Source: Halichondria panicea (lineage: Eukaryota; Porifera; Demospongiae; Suberitida; Halichondriidae). Taken from it: a DNA stretch of 64,000 nucleotides. This document shows positions 25,498-35,819 of this stretch, piece by piece. The notes under the pieces are model-generated. The model did no database searches and had not been told where the DNA came from. It was given only the letters and a program-made list of their open reading frames with translations. Both the position numbers and the translations under genes were made by a program. How positions within the stretch are numbered: the first letter of the stretch is position 1; each line of letters starts with the position of its first letter. The DNA lies in contig NC_087384.1 in NCBI RefSeq assembly GCF_963675165.1, positions 3,060,501-3,124,500 on the forward strand. Reading direction: 5' to 3'.

Positions 25498-28400
25498 CTA
25501 CTTTCCAGGGGGGTGGGGTGGATAGACGATTCGACCAGGGGTGAACACTGCAGGGGAACAACATAAATTAGTGCTCCAAAAACTATGTATACAAGAATTT
25601 ACGCGTTTCAGGTAGAAATTGAGTTACATGCATGCATGCATTATAATTACTTTCCACATACATCCACGTACTAGGTTCGATACTTAAACTATATAAAGTG
25701 ACATGATAATAAAAGATCTATAGAAAGCAGAGGACTCAGGAGTGATGTACAATAAATGCAGTAGTACAATCATATTACTCATGTACCGTACTCTACCGAG
25801 ATGACGCCCACCCCCACTTTTGAGTGAAAGTTCCTGCATAGGCTAATTAGCCTCGAGAATACACCCACCAGGAAGTGATGTATTTGTCAGTGAGCAAGTT
25901 GTCAAGAAAAGGTTTAGCAGTTTATTGTGCATGTGTACGCTGGTTAGCTCTGAATATAGCTGGATATAATTATAGCTAAATTTAGCTAGATCCTATTTTC
26001 AAGTATAAGAGACAAGGACAATCTTCTCTGAATCTCTCTCTGACAGTGACAAAGAACAACCTTCTGATGCAGAATATTGACTCTTTTATACCTAGCTACA
26101 GTGCAACAACCAAAGAGAGTAGATTTTTTTTTTTGGTACACATTTTTTACATTTTGTGGCATATCTTTTAAAGTAAAAGTGATATGATCTATTTGAGTGC
26201 AGGTACTTAAAGTTCAACTATTGGCGCTTCCATTGGACCACCACCTGTTACATCACATGACATCATCAGTATAAAATGGCTGTCTGAAGATGTGTACTTC
26301 CGAAAATATGTTAGGAATAGAAGTAGCTTATTTTGTTGAGTTAAGATCTGAAATTTGTTGTGCATGTACCTGAGTATATTGCTCATCTTTTGAGCTTCAA
26401 CGGAAGTCTGGGCTACTAGTAAGTTCTGAGAAATACTGCATTTTGTTGTTTTTTGGTGGCAAATATGTTAGGAATACAACTTTCGATTTTATATTAGTTA
26501 AGGTCTGATTTTTGAGCAGCATGTACTACAATAGTGTACTTTTCATCTGTACTAACTTACAGGAGTTAGGCTAGCCTCTTCTTTGCTAGAGCGGCCCATC
26601 TTGTCAAAAACAGTGCTTTTTATGACTTTTGGGGTGATTTGCCTACGTATAAGGCTCAATTGCCACGCCCCTGTGACACAGAATGACCAATACCAACTGT
26701 GTATTTGCAAGTAGACATCGCATGACCTTTGGATGTAGCAAATAACAACAAGATGATTTGTGATGTCACAAATCAATGAATATCATTGCATACGTCAGCA
26801 AAAATAGCAAAACGAAGCAAAATCACCATTTTTGACAAGAAGGGCCGCTCTAGCAAAGAAGAGACTTGTCTAGCTCCTGTAAGTTAGTGCAAATGAATTT
26901 TACACTATTGTAGTACATCCTTCTCAAAAATCAGACCTTAACTAGCATAAAATCGAAAGTTGTATTCCTAACATATTTGCCACCAAAAAACAACAAAATG
27001 CAGTATTTCTCAGAACTTACTAGTAGCCCAGACTTCCGTTGAAGCTCAAAAGATGAGCAATATACTCAGGTACATACACAACAAATTTCAGATCTTAACT
27101 CAAACAAATAAGCTACTTCTATTCCTAACATATTTTCGGAGGTACACATCTTTAGACAGCCATTTCATAGTGATGATGCCATATGATGTAACAGGTGGTG
27201 GTCCAATGGAAGCGCCAATAGTTGAACTTTCAGTACCTGCACTCAAATAGATCATATCACCTTTACTTCAGAAGATATGCCACAAAATGTGAAAAATAAT
27301 AATATAAAAAAAAATCTACTCTCTTTGGTTGTTGCACTGTACTTTACACATGCATTACCATTGTTGTATGTTTATGTATTCATTGTATTTCAAGAGCTGG
27401 CAGGCCTCAGACACAGACAGAGAAGAATAGTTTCTTAATGAGTGGGCTTAATTTCGAGACTAACTACTGTTTTCGAAATTAAGCCCATCCCACCTGTAGC
27501 TGCTTTGTAGAATGCAATTAAGGTGGGCGTAATCTCGGTAGAGTACGGTATATGTACATGTTGTATGACTGAGTTGGCCAGCACAGCAAACTAACATAGT
27601 CTATAGAGCCTCTAGTAGAGACATTCTGAAACATAAATTTTGAGAACAGATTTAGTGGTGCAGCATTGGATCAAGTTTAGAGTTTTAGAAGTCAGCAAAG
27701 AAGCCTTCTAAAACAACAATCATATTAATTGCCTCGAATAAAGGCCGCAGGCAGCTACATGTAGCCAGCAGCCAAGGTGCAAGTTCAAGCTTCTTTAGTC
27801 CACAATTATGTTAAAATCTGCCCACTATTAAAACTAATAACTTGTTGTGTAAAGGCTATCCATGCTATAAACACAGTGTTATGATATCCAGGTGAGTAGA
27901 CTCAGAATACACAAACAGACAAACAAACCAACGGACTACTATACCCACCGGCCTCGGGTAATAACACAATAAAGATTTCTCAAAGGCAGTATTAGTGTAA
28001 GTGCCCTAAGTGCTCACCTTGTGGTTGAGTGAGGTTGACGGCACTGATCAGAGGCTGTTGCTGGACATTGGAGTGCAGTGGCATCGTCCCAGCTGACACT
28101 CCCATGGGTGTGGCACCTCCACCAGCTGGCACGCCCCCCTGTTGGGTGTATATCATCTGACCACCCTGGGGGCTGTAGATCACCTGTTGGTACGGCTACA
28201 AAAGAAAGAAACTTACATACAAATTGTACTTTATAGAGTGTAAACATAAAAGGATAGTAACTGTCAGTGGGAAGGCAGCTGGCATGAAACTATGGAGTGT
28301 GAGCTAGTGCATTCAATTGTGTTGCACTGCAAACATTACTTTATCTGCCCATGAGAAGGATGGTGTTAGGGAATAGGGATAGTATAATCGACAGACATGC

Positions 28401-31400
28401 AGCAACTACAAGCTACAGTAGTTGTAACGTAGTTGAACAGAGCCCCAACCCCACCAGTGCACACACACAGAGTTGGGAACTACTACAGTAAACTATAATA
28501 ATATCGGGTACTGTGAAAATGTTACAGTCCAAATTTGTGGGGATGGGGCTCTGTACAACTATCATTAATACCATACAAGAGAATCATACTACAGTCTTAC
28601 AATGCTTGCAATCAATTTCAACAACAACATGTAGAGCATCTGGCTCACCTGTCCTTGGTGTGCTCCTGCAGCCAGCCCTATCCCAGGTAGAACGGCTCCG
28701 CTCCCTGGGAGGAGGCCTCCACCTTGCCCCACCCCCGGTAACAAAGCTGCACCCTGTTGCATCTGACCCCCTGCTGTCAATAGGCCTGACTGCTGAGCCT
28801 GCAGTTGCTGCTGAAACAGCTGCTGGTGTTGAAGAGGGGTCAACATGATTGGATGAGTATTGGGAGCTCCAGACACACCTGTCGTCACAACCTGAGTATA
28901 ATAGGAACACAACATTACGCACTTCCACCAAAGAGTCTCTCTCTAGGAGATAATTATACATGTACTACATGTACAGTACGTGGATCTGTACAACACACAG
29001 AGGCAATTGCTGCAGTGTCATTCTGTTAGGTTGAAATAATAACTATACTTACAACTTTCTGTCATGCTGTAAGTACGGTACAGTGAACTTAATCTGTATA
29101 GAACGGACGCATAGTGATGAAGTACAGTACGTGGTACATTGTATCTCACCTGCTGTAAGTGCTGTGGAGCATAAGCATTGATCAGTCCCGGCTGTGCAGA
29201 GGGTAGTTGGTAAGGGGCGGGGAAGAGCACTGTGTGTGTGCAGGGAATAACCGACCAAGCAAGCGAATAAATAAATAAAATGACTTGTTACATGCACAGG
29301 CAGAGGAGGTACGACACGATCACATGACCAGCCAAAAGGACAATGAATCTCATTAACGTGTGCATGAATTCATTCAAGACTGTACAATATATATTTTGCA
29401 GTGCAAGAAATACATCTAAGATCAGGCTGGTTAGTTGGGCTTATGTTGAATGACGTGAAATAGCTTTTCGGTGAAGGAGGCTAGTAGTACATATACACAA
29501 CAGTTACATGTACCTTGATTCCCAGGGCCCAAGAAATGGGTTTGCCCGGGTCGGACCATCCCCCCCTGTGGGATCATGAACCCCCCTGGCTGAGGCACCA
29601 ACTGCAGTATGTACTCCGACGTAGGATAGAGACCCTGAGTGGGTGTGGTGGTCCTCTGCTGACGTTTGTACGGCCGATGTTGCCTGCTCGAGGGGTGATA
29701 GGTGGTGACAGTGTGACTCTGTGGACGTTGTGTGATGGGCGAGGAAAATATAGACTATTAGGTAGAGTATACTTCAGCTGTGTTTTTATGTAATGACTGG
29801 CACATCAGAATGGAGGGGATTGCCAGGGATCGGGTTGGTTGATGAAGGCCTTCTGCCTCTAATGACCATGCAACACAAAAAGTAGTGCACGCGATCGTGT
29901 CCAACCTTCTCTGATGTGCTATTGAATGCACTTTGTATGAGGATCATTATTAAGTACAAGTGCACGCATACCGTGGAAACTGGATTATTAGCGCATGCGC
30001 TCATGGGGTCAATAGCAGAGCTCTATACGCTTATATTCGAAAATGTGCCTGCCATTTTTTAGCCTTACCCAGTAACCGGATGTCTCTGTGACAGCTAGCG
30101 AGCTAGAAAGCGAGCAAAGCTAAGAAGCTTGAACTTGCACATTGGCAGCTAAACTACACTATGGACAGAGAAGTATGGCTCCTGGAGTAGGATTCAGCTA
30201 ACAGAGACAACAAACCAGTCACAATTCTAGCTTTCTATTGCAGTGACCCTTTTACGTTGTTCCTGGTACGGGATCATTTCAGTTGTAAATACGTAGTTTA
30301 CTTCGAGTAAAGGCCGTGTGTAGTTTAGCTGCCAACGTGTAAGTTCAAGCTTCTTAGCTTTGCTCGCTTTAACATCAAAACCTGTCACTAAAAACTAATA
30401 ACTTGTTGTGTGAAGGCTATCCATGCTGTAAACGCAGTGCTATAATTATGACATCCAGGTAAGCAGACAAACAAACCAGATGAATACTATACCCCTGGCC
30501 ACTCTCGCACGCCTCGGGTAATAATTATATCATTATTAAATGCAGCTCAAGTGTAAATACATGTATGTATATTATTATTAAAATCCCCATGGCATACGCA
30601 TAAGCTTGGGAATATACAATCATGCACATTTTGACAAAGTGAGAGAGCTTTAATTCACAACAATATTGAGTTTACCGGAGAAGCGGGTGTGGAGGAGGCA
30701 GCAGTGACCACTGGAGAGAAGCTTGCTCCCGGAGGTTTGAACTCTTGGGCATTTAGGTTGAACTTGAACGTCTTTGCATTGGGGTTCAGCTTAAACATTG
30801 TCCTGAGGAATTGAATCCCCCTTAAACTTACACTTTTACTAATAGATAAGCACACGCATGTACAAGGAACAGCTAGTACGTATCACACACAAATAATTAT
30901 CGCAAACACTAGCAGCTTTGTACAAGTACACTTCACAGGGAAACTGCTACGTCAATAACTTGGGACAGGATTTCTAGTATACATGTATGTACACGTATGA
31001 ACAGCATTAAGAAAAAGGGGGAAGGTGGAAAGCTGTGTGCCAGATCGAGGCACAACAACCATTGCTGCAGCCCTTTTTACAGTGTACCGTATAGCTGGTA
31101 ACTTCGGGGGGGCAAAATTAATTCGTGGTTGAACACTGGAGCACAAAATATTAATTTACCTACGAATGAAGTGACCTTTACCTACAGTGCAAGTAGCAAC
31201 CACGAAAATAAGATCCACAAACTGACTACATAACGAACATTGCCCCCCCCCCCCCCCCCCCCCTCGAAAATTACCCGCTATCTGCTTACTTATTGTCAGC
31301 AGGCTCATTGTCAGTGGTAGAATCCGGCTCAATACTACGAGGATCTTCAACAGATGATGAAACATCACAAATAGTTGAGGCGCCAATTGTGGTTTCAACA

Positions 31401-34400
31401 GTGTGACCAGTGGCTGGTATCTCACCAGATATCTGGAGGCAAAGTTATAGTACATTGTACACAGGTCACTAGCTTTATACTTGTCCACAAACTATTTAAC
31501 ATCTGAACATCACAAGGACAAACAACCATTGACAAGGTTTCATCCATACATGCTATGAAGAGGGAGAAAATTATGAAACAAAGGGGGGAGGGGCAATCTG
31601 TATATCCGTCTGCAATACACCTGGTGGGTCTGGTAGCATTCTCCCACTTACGACGGCATTGAGGATCCAAATTCCCCCCCCCCCCTAAATGACCAGTGTC
31701 CAATAACTGCTGAACTATCAGAGCATGATGTGAGGACATTAAGTAAACTGTTTGTGGTATGTACACGTAGAGTAAGAAGTACACAACATGTATAGTAGGC
31801 TCCAGCTTGCACACTCACCGGCTCAACTACAGCACACTCTTCCACTTTCACGAGTGACGTCTCCACAGTTACTGGCTCGGAGCTAACATTACTAGTGCTA
31901 TTATTAGTGTCTATTACAGTGGCACGGTGATTGTCTGGATCTTTAGCTGATTCAGCATTTGACACAATGTCGCCAGATTCATTATTAATTGTTGACTTGG
32001 AAACTGATGTGGACAGATCTGCAGAAATAGAGCTTGGGGATGGTTGATTGCATGCTACTGAGTCGGGTTGGTTGCTGTTTTCTGTCATACTAGGTGCATC
32101 CGAGTGTGGTCTTTGTGTGGAGGTGGTGGACTGGGTGGGAGTATGAAGCTGTGATGACGTCACGGGTGTCGGGGGTAAGGGAGGAGCTTCACTACCACGG
32201 ACCACAGCACTGAATCTAGAGAAATAAAATTGCACAATCGAAGAGCTGTACAGTAGTAGATAGGAAATTTTTACTGTGTTCATGCATACAGAAACTATGT
32301 GTGTAGGACATCTCTTATACTGTACAATTATGTGTACAATTTAAGGGTAACCTAAAATTTGCTGCTGGTATAAACGTTGCAACCAACATCCAAAATTTGC
32401 TGCTGGTATAAACGTTGCAACCAACATCATTGCCACTGGTGGATCTTTGAACAAGTAATGTGTAGACAGCACGATCGTGACCAGTGGTAGTGGTGTGACT
32501 GCATGCGTGCATCACTCACAGTTCTTCCTCTGTCCCAACATCATCATAGCCACGCTTATTCTTTCCCTCAATCTCATTGGCCAGTTGTTTTGCCCGAGCA
32601 GCGCGATGTGTGTATCCATCACTGTCTCTATTCAGCTCAGTCCTAAGACAAAGCAGCATGCAATGTGAAAAATTACATAAACTGTATGTACATGCACATG
32701 TACATTGTACGTGTACAATAAACAAGGAATGAATAAATGCATAAGCTGTTGTACATGTACAATTAGACATTGACATGTACAATTCATATGTACATGTGTA
32801 AGAGCTACAATGTATACTGCAAGACACTTTGACAGTATCTGACGTACGTGTATTGCGACAGGTCTTCGTCAAAGTTTGAAGTGACTTGAAATTTTTCCCT
32901 ATTGACTGAAAACATATCCTCTACAGACCACCCTTTGGAGTTCTGCACAATAATTAAAAACATGAACAGCATAGATGCCCCACACATGCTAAATAATTCT
33001 AGGAGGTCGATGTGCTTGAATCTATCTCAGATTAACAACATTTACACGTACCTTGTACCATGCACAAGGATTAAATTTGTACATAATTATATACATGTAG
33101 AGGAGTTCTTCTACAAGTGGGATTTGATCAACAGTAGAGTTTCCGATATTTGCCTAGGGTGCTGTTATTGTTACCTCCATCTCCAGAGAGTCTGGCGTAT
33201 CAGCAAAGTCTGTGAAGCGCTCAAATTCCCTACCGGAGGAGGAACCATTGCTCTTGCTGATCTCAGTGTCCGTCTTGAATATATCTGCCATGTTCATGTG
33301 ATTGTCATGTGTGATATGTTACGCGACAAACATGTATATAAACATTGGTACTATACATTGCTCGAATGAATGCGTTTATTTTTAATCTACAGTGCTAAAA
33401 ATAGAATACCACACAATAAGATTACGTGCAGGCACAAAAATTTGTACAAGAACGAAACGCCCACACGAGTTCTTCATTCACATTCCTTGACACCATTTAT
33501 AATTATGTGTAGTTCAAACTGAAACTCTAACCGCAAAGGCGGCAATTAATTATTGCAGTACTCTCTTAATTGTAAATGGGCAGGCATAAACACAACGTTT
33601 GGTTTAATACACAGATAGACACATGACTGACGCGAGCCCTTGCACATTATAAACTAAACATGACTGACTCACAGTACTTCACTCTAACAGTGGTACAAGA
33701 TATTAATGGTAAATGTTACTATTAAAGCTTTGAATATTTGAAACAGATTCACCTCCGGATAGAAAGGGCAGTTTAAGAAGCTACATGTACATAGATGCCC
33801 AGAATCGATTTGGTGATCGAGCCAGTGCTTTCACACATTATACCCATACCAAATACATTGCCTTACCCGCCCCACCCCTATACAGGGGTTGCTGTCATAC
33901 TACTGTACTTTCATATAATATATATAATATATATATATATTATAATGTATACGCACAATCATGATTATGTAAGGCGGTAGGTACAGCATCAGTACCAGAC
34001 AGATAGACACACCTGTACTCGAAGAGGAATTGGGCTCTATTTTGGCAGATATGTTGACCACAGAGTTGAATTTTAACTCTAGCACCTCCTTCACATTATC
34101 TCTAGAAAGAATCTGCCAAAAGTTAAAGTATAATGATTAACTTTCAGTACTCAAGTTCACTGAATACACATTGGAATCTGGGAAAACACTGTATACACAT
34201 GTACACAACTCCCTCCCTCTCCCTCATCACTACCTTGCTCTTGTCGTGAGCCACACTAAGAACTATGTCCATGTTGGGAGAGACAGCACGGAGGACACCT
34301 TCATACACCACTCCGGACGTGGTATTCACCTCCACCACACATCCCTACATGTTGATCACGTGAGGGTAATGTTACTGTATGTAAACTAATGCAATGGACA

Positions 34401-35535
34401 CACTAATAACAAATGGATACATGCCAGTAGCAGCAAACCAGACTAACAAGTGTACACTGCTGCAAAAGAGAGTACTGTTAATAACATTCAGGGTTTCATA
34501 CAGGATTTTTAGCTGGGAAGAGGGTTCAGGGGGGTCTGGGAATTATTCATTCCACAGAAAATTTATTATTATCTGAGGTGCAATTTGACTTTCAAACCAT
34601 GAAATTTTACCATACTTCTTTTAATGAGATTGTAGGCGTTTTTAAAGAGAAAAATCGTTATGACATCAAATTTTTCTAAGGGGGGGGGGGATTTTACCAG
34701 AGAGGAGATATCTCCCCTTTCCCCTCCCCTGTATGGCACCCTGCTGACCCACCAATAGCTTTGCATAATGATATGAAATAGGGAGTTTATCCAAGTTTTT
34801 TTAACTGCTCTGCCTTCGAAAAATGCAAAAAATTTACACATCACGAAAATTTCACGCTACCGGTATACGGTATACAATATCCAGTGCAGTTATATTACCT
34901 CTTAATTGAAACCAAATTGCAAAAAGGGGTCACTAATGAGTACACGGATGTAATGATATACATGCAACATCTAGGTGCAAAGCAATCAGGTTGCAATGTA
35001 AGTTGAAGAGTTCCTAACACCAATAAACGCAGGACATTAATTTTAGTGTCAGATATTATTTTGGAGCCAGCAAGGGAAATTAAAAATGATCACTAAAACC
35101 ACAATTGTATATTCAAAGAGCTCACAATGAGTGTGGTGACTGCATGAGCCACATGTGAGTTGGAGTACACACCCTCATGACCTGTGCCGTCACCCACGTG
35201 ACCAGGTGGGTGACCAGGGGTCGGCTGCTGATTACGAGGTGCATCTGTCCAGGGGTTTCCCCTGCAATTAGTGTGAGATATACCATAAATCATGCATTTA
35301 TGCTCTAACCGAACTACACAACTGCCCCTGCAATTAGTGTGAGATATACCATAAATCATGCATTTATGCTCTAACCGAACTACACAACTGACACGAACTG
35401 AACAGCTGATTCACATGATATATTTTATAGTGTATAGGTTATGTGGGAGAACAACTAGGTATGGGCTAGCTGCAAGAAACTGATGTCTCACCTGCCCTGG
35501 GGTTGCCTAGACTTTTTGTTGTGTCGTTGGCTCAT
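25498..35535 (-). CDS. ATXN2: Ataxin-2 (LSm, LsmAD and PAM2 domains; poly(A)-binding-protein partner)
   Basis: A multi-exon gene read leftwards. Exon 1 is 35492-35535 (MSQRHNKKSRQPQGR). Later exons are 35126-35261, about 34247-34344 (LSm: VVYEGVLRAVSPNMDIVLSV), 34010-34111, 33177-33287, 32847-32942 (WSVEDMFSVNREKFQV), 32520-32642 (RAARAKQLANEIEGK), 31819-32216, 31293-31434, 30676-30800 (PAM2), 29515-29725, 29147-29228, 28648-28892, 28017-28196 and 25498-25547. Order and motifs match ataxin-2: Sm-like fold, LsmAD, Ser/Thr/Pro-rich linker, PAM2 peptide for the PABP MLLE domain, then a Gln/Pro/Gly-rich tail (QGGQMIYTQQGG). There is no long polyglutamine tract, only short Q runs such as HQQLFQQQLQAQQ. 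Ataxin-2 is a cytoplasmic RNA-binding protein of stress granules and translation control. The tail exon after the 2.5-kb last intron adds VFTPGRIVYPPHPPGK and the stop; its phase fits. Some middle exon edges are approximate. Confidence 0.93.
25782..27552. mobile_element. 1.77-kb TIR element in last ataxin-2 intron, containing a giant hairpin
   Basis: The outer ends form an inverted repeat of about 32 bp with two mismatches: left TACCGTACTCTACCGAGATG followed by ACGCCCAC, right end reading inward TACCGTACTCTACCGAGATT followed by ACGCCCAC. Inside sits a second, much longer inverted repeat, listed separately. I see no transposase open frame. The shared TACCGTA start links it to other small elements in the window. 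It is probably a non-autonomous element, perhaps with a later fold-back insertion. Confidence 0.65.
26097..27345. repeat. Long inverted repeat (arms about 500 bp, loop about 210 bp)
   Basis: The left arm, about 26097-26615, reappears as its reverse complement at about 26824-27345. Landmarks pair throughout: CAACCAAAGAGAGTAGATTT with its complement at 27314-27334; GGCGCTTCCATTGGACCACC with GGTGGTCCAATGGAAGCGCC; and CTTTGCTAGAGCGGCCC with GGGCCGCTCTAGCAAAG. The arms look about 90-95% identical by eye. Transcribed within the ataxin-2 pre-mRNA, it would fold into a very long double-stranded hairpin. Confidence 0.85.
27640..27962 (+). repeat. Dispersed repeat copy (GAATAAAGGCCG family)
   Basis: This copy carries the shared blocks TCGAATAAAGGCCG, ACTAATAACTTGTTGTGT, GGCTATCCATGCTATAAAC and the closing CCTCGGGTAATAA. 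Other copies are at about 16781-17240, 30130-30525, 45250-45617 and 45705-46085. No open frame is visible. Confidence 0.6.
29970..30525 (+). repeat. Composite repeat: truncated TIR element joined to a GAATAAAGGCCG-family copy
   Basis: Bases 29970 to about 30125 match the left part of the element at 44328-44905 (ACTGGATTATTAGCGCATGC, AACCGGATGTCTCTGTGA) but lack its right end. From about 30130 the sequence becomes a copy of the GAATAAAGGCCG dispersed repeat, ending in CCTCGGGTAATAA near 30522. It lies in an ataxin-2 intron. Confidence 0.55.
31086..31285. mobile_element. Small TIR element (TACCGTATAGC family) with a long C tract
   Basis: The left end reads TACCGTATAGCTGGTAA, and the right end CGAAAATTACCCGCTAT is its imperfect inverse. 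A run of about 20 C lies at 31243-31263. It resembles the better preserved element at 5101-5333 and lies in an ataxin-2 intron. Confidence 0.45.
32341..32430. repeat. 41-bp tandem duplication
   Basis: The unit AAAATTTGCTGCTGGTATAA followed by ACGTTGCAACCAACATC is present twice in direct succession with almost no change, in an ataxin-2 intron. Confidence 0.8.
34486..34746. mobile_element. MITE-like element, GGGTxTCATACAGGATTTT family, copy 1
   Basis: The left end CAGGGTTTCATACAGGATTT is matched by the inverted right end CCCCTGTATGGCACCCTG. The second copy at 52149-52341 has the same termini and also ends in G/C tracts. No coding capacity is seen. Confidence 0.6.
35260..35391. repeat. 66-bp tandem duplication across the ataxin-2 exon 2 splice acceptor
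   Basis: The block starting CCCCTGCAATTAGTGTGAGA and ending CGAACTACACAACTG occurs twice back to back (about 35260-35325 and 35326-35391). Read on the minus strand, each copy carries the acceptor CTAATTGCAG followed by GGG. The functional copy is the one next to exon 2 (exon start at 35261). The other, about 66 bp upstream, is a potential alternative acceptor. Confidence 0.85.
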
Positions 35536-35819
35536 TCCTAGCATAGATAGAAGAGGGCAAACGAAGAACTTTCCAAAAAAGTGAGTGGATGGTGCACGTG
35601 ATTAGGGCACCAGAGGTTAAAGGTCAGAGGTGACAGTTTCGCGATGGGCTTTTCACAGAATTTTTAAATTTACCAGAAGTCTGGTTAGATTTTACATGAC
35701 TGTATGTTTATAGATTAGCTCAGTCCATTTCTGAGTTTTATCCCAAGCAGAGCACTCTTAAACCTAGTGATGAACCTTCCATGTTCGCAAAATAAACACA
35801 CACGAACAGACAAATAATT
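35536..35819. promoter_or_regulatory. Shared promoter region, ataxin-2 / SETDB2-like
   Basis: These 284 bp lie between divergent start codons. A CACGTG E-box is present near 35596, closer to the ataxin-2 start. The rest is AT-rich with no clear TATA box. Bidirectional use is inferred from spacing. Confidence 0.5.

Noticed and set aside
25208-25564. 118-codon minus-strand frame as a separate gene
   Set aside because: Only its first bases overlap a real exon, and in another reading frame: 25498-25547 is the last ataxin-2 exon, proven by splice phase. The rest is 3' UTR or spacer.
28648-28892. Polyglutamine expansion in ataxin-2
   Set aside because: Glutamine runs are at most three long and interrupted; this is only a Q-rich tail.
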